DNA of 64,000 bases from Pelagovum sp. HNIBRBA483 (GTDB taxonomy: Bacteria > Pseudomonadota > Alphaproteobacteria > Rhodobacterales > Rhodobacteraceae): positions 1,736,001 through 1,800,000 of the forward strand of contig NZ_CP162412.1 of NCBI RefSeq assembly GCF_040931995.1. Reading direction: 5' to 3'. The notes below the pieces were generated by a model that did no database searches, had not been told where the DNA came from, and was given only the letters and a program-made list of their open reading frames with translations. A program made the translations under genes and the position numbers. How positions within the stretch are numbered: the first letter of the stretch is position 1; every line of letters starts with the position of its first letter. Shown piece after piece: positions 63,284-64,000 of the stretch.

Positions 63284-64000
63284 ATTGTCGAGCGTTTAGA
63301 GCATCACTCAGCACAGCAAGCACCGCATCCTTGGGTACATCCGAGGTTACAAATGCAGCGCCCAAACCGCGTGCCATGATGAACCGCAGCTTGCCGTCTT
63401 GAACCTTTTTGTCTTGCGCCATCAGCGCCAACAAACCGTCGGCATTAGGAAGCTCACCCGAGATATCGGCAATGTCGGTTTTCATTCCCATTGCCTTGAG
63501 GTGCGCGCGCACTCGGCTCGGATCTTCCTGCGAACATAGCCCCAGACGGGCGGAAAGCTCGAAGGCAAGGGCGCAGCCTATTGCCACGCCTTCACCATGT
63601 AGAAGGCGGTCAGAGTAGCCCGTAGCGGCTTCCAACGCATGACAGAATGTATGCCCAAGGTTAAGAAGCGCGCGGTCCCCCTGCTCCGTCTCATCGCGCA
63701 CCACGATGTCGGCCTTCATCTCACAGGAGCGCCGCACCGCGTAGTTGCGCGCATCGTGATCTCCCTTTGCGAGGAGCGGGCCATTCACCTCAAGCCATTC
63801 GAAGAAAGCGGCATCACCAAGCAGGCCATATTTGACCACCTCACCGTAGCCGGCGAGAAAATCCCGCTCAGATAACGTGTCGAGGAGCGCGGTATCAGCA
63901 AGAACACTAACCGGCTGATGAAAAGCACCAACGAGGTTCTTCCCCTGGCGCGTATTAATGCCTGTTTTACCGCCGACGGAGCTATCGACCTGCGCAAGAA
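63282..64000 (-). CDS. aroB: 3-dehydroquinate synthase, partial (N-terminus beyond window)
   Basis: The C-terminal 239 residues of AroB, which cyclises DAHP to 3-dehydroquinate in the shikimate pathway. Reading in from the right edge: LAQVDSSVGGKTGINTRQGK (active-site region with zinc ligand context), then VVKYGLLGDAAFF, metal-ligand Glu and His positions in LNLGHTFCHALE and LLHGEGVAIG. The start and the NAD-binding N-terminus lie right of 64000. It converges on ssb, with the stop codon at 63284-63282. Confidence 0.95.
   Translation of the reverse strand, partial: LAQVDSSVGGKTGINTRQGKNLVGAFHQPVSVLADTALLDTLSERDFLAGYGEVVKYGLLGDAAFFEWLEVNGPLLAKGDHDARNYAVRRSCEMKADIVVRDETEQGDRALLNLGHTFCHALEAATGYSDRLLHGEGVAIGCALAFELSARLGLCSQEDPSRVRAHLKAMGMKTDIADISGELPNADGLLALMAQDKKVQDGKLRFIMARGLGAAFVTSDVPKDAVLAVLSDALNARQ

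Noticed and set aside
1-64000. CRISPR arrays, insertion sequences, prophage or rRNA genes
   Set aside because: I saw no spacer-repeat pattern, transposase motifs, phage structural genes or rRNA-like sequence in the window.

Overview
The window looks like chromosomal DNA of an alphaproteobacterium of the Rhodobacteraceae (Roseobacter group). The pointers are the dusB-ntrB-ntrC-ntrY-ntrX order, an NtrC without the sigma-54 contact loop, a fused ispDF, a Hint-domain secreted-type protein, two dimethylglycine/sarcosine dehydrogenase paralogues, and very tight gene packing with many ATGA overlaps. I see no insertion sequence, prophage, CRISPR array or rRNA operon. Both window edges cut a gene: ntrX on the left and aroB on the right.

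Layout. 1-6.7 kb: nitrogen two-component systems (dusB-ntrBC-ntrYX, minus strand). 6.9-11.65 kb: ispDF-pgpA-cinA-like, amtB, a COQ10/RatA-like gene, hpt and a coupled small membrane protein. 12.0-26.0 kb: an accessory catabolic island. Its minus-strand operon reads thiolase-like, DUF35, acyl-CoA synthetase, a 101-residue unknown, class II aldolase, PfkB kinase. Facing it are an MFS transporter and an operon of GntR regulator, fucose/arabinose-isomerase-like protein, four-gene ABC importer and nucleoside hydrolase. 26.2-36 kb: tRNA-Ser, an AI-2E-type permease, a LuxR-type regulator, rpsB-tsf, a HupE/DUF4198 metal pair, a pseudouridine-degradation pair (psuK-psuG), a DUF502 protein and bdhA. 36-45 kb: a candidate small RNA, an XRE-cupin regulator, a second acyl-CoA ligase, a FrnE-type DsbA, mfd, hemB and a SYLF lipoprotein. 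45-52.7 kb: two divergent dimethylglycine/sarcosine dehydrogenase-like genes around a long palindrome, a MobA-like protein, a Hint protein, a gene-poor stretch and a lipoprotein. 52.7-64 kb: tRNA-Leu, DedA-dsbB, Lrp with arginase and ornithine cyclodeaminase, usg, gyrA, trmFO, a methyltransferase, gluQ, ssb and aroB.

How the genes work together. The island at 12-26 kb can be read as one pathway: nucleoside import, hydrolysis to a free pentose or 5-deoxypentose, isomerisation, phosphorylation, aldol cleavage to DHAP plus a short aldehyde, then activation of the derived acid to a CoA thioester. The substrate is inferred, not shown. Two of its promoters share an unusually well conserved, identically spaced box, which suggests one regulator, plausibly the local GntR protein. 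Other observations I rank highly are the roughly 75-nt small RNA candidate between bdhA and the XRE-cupin gene, the 37-bp palindrome between the two dehydrogenases, and the thiolase-like protein that has lost the usual catalytic Cys and His.
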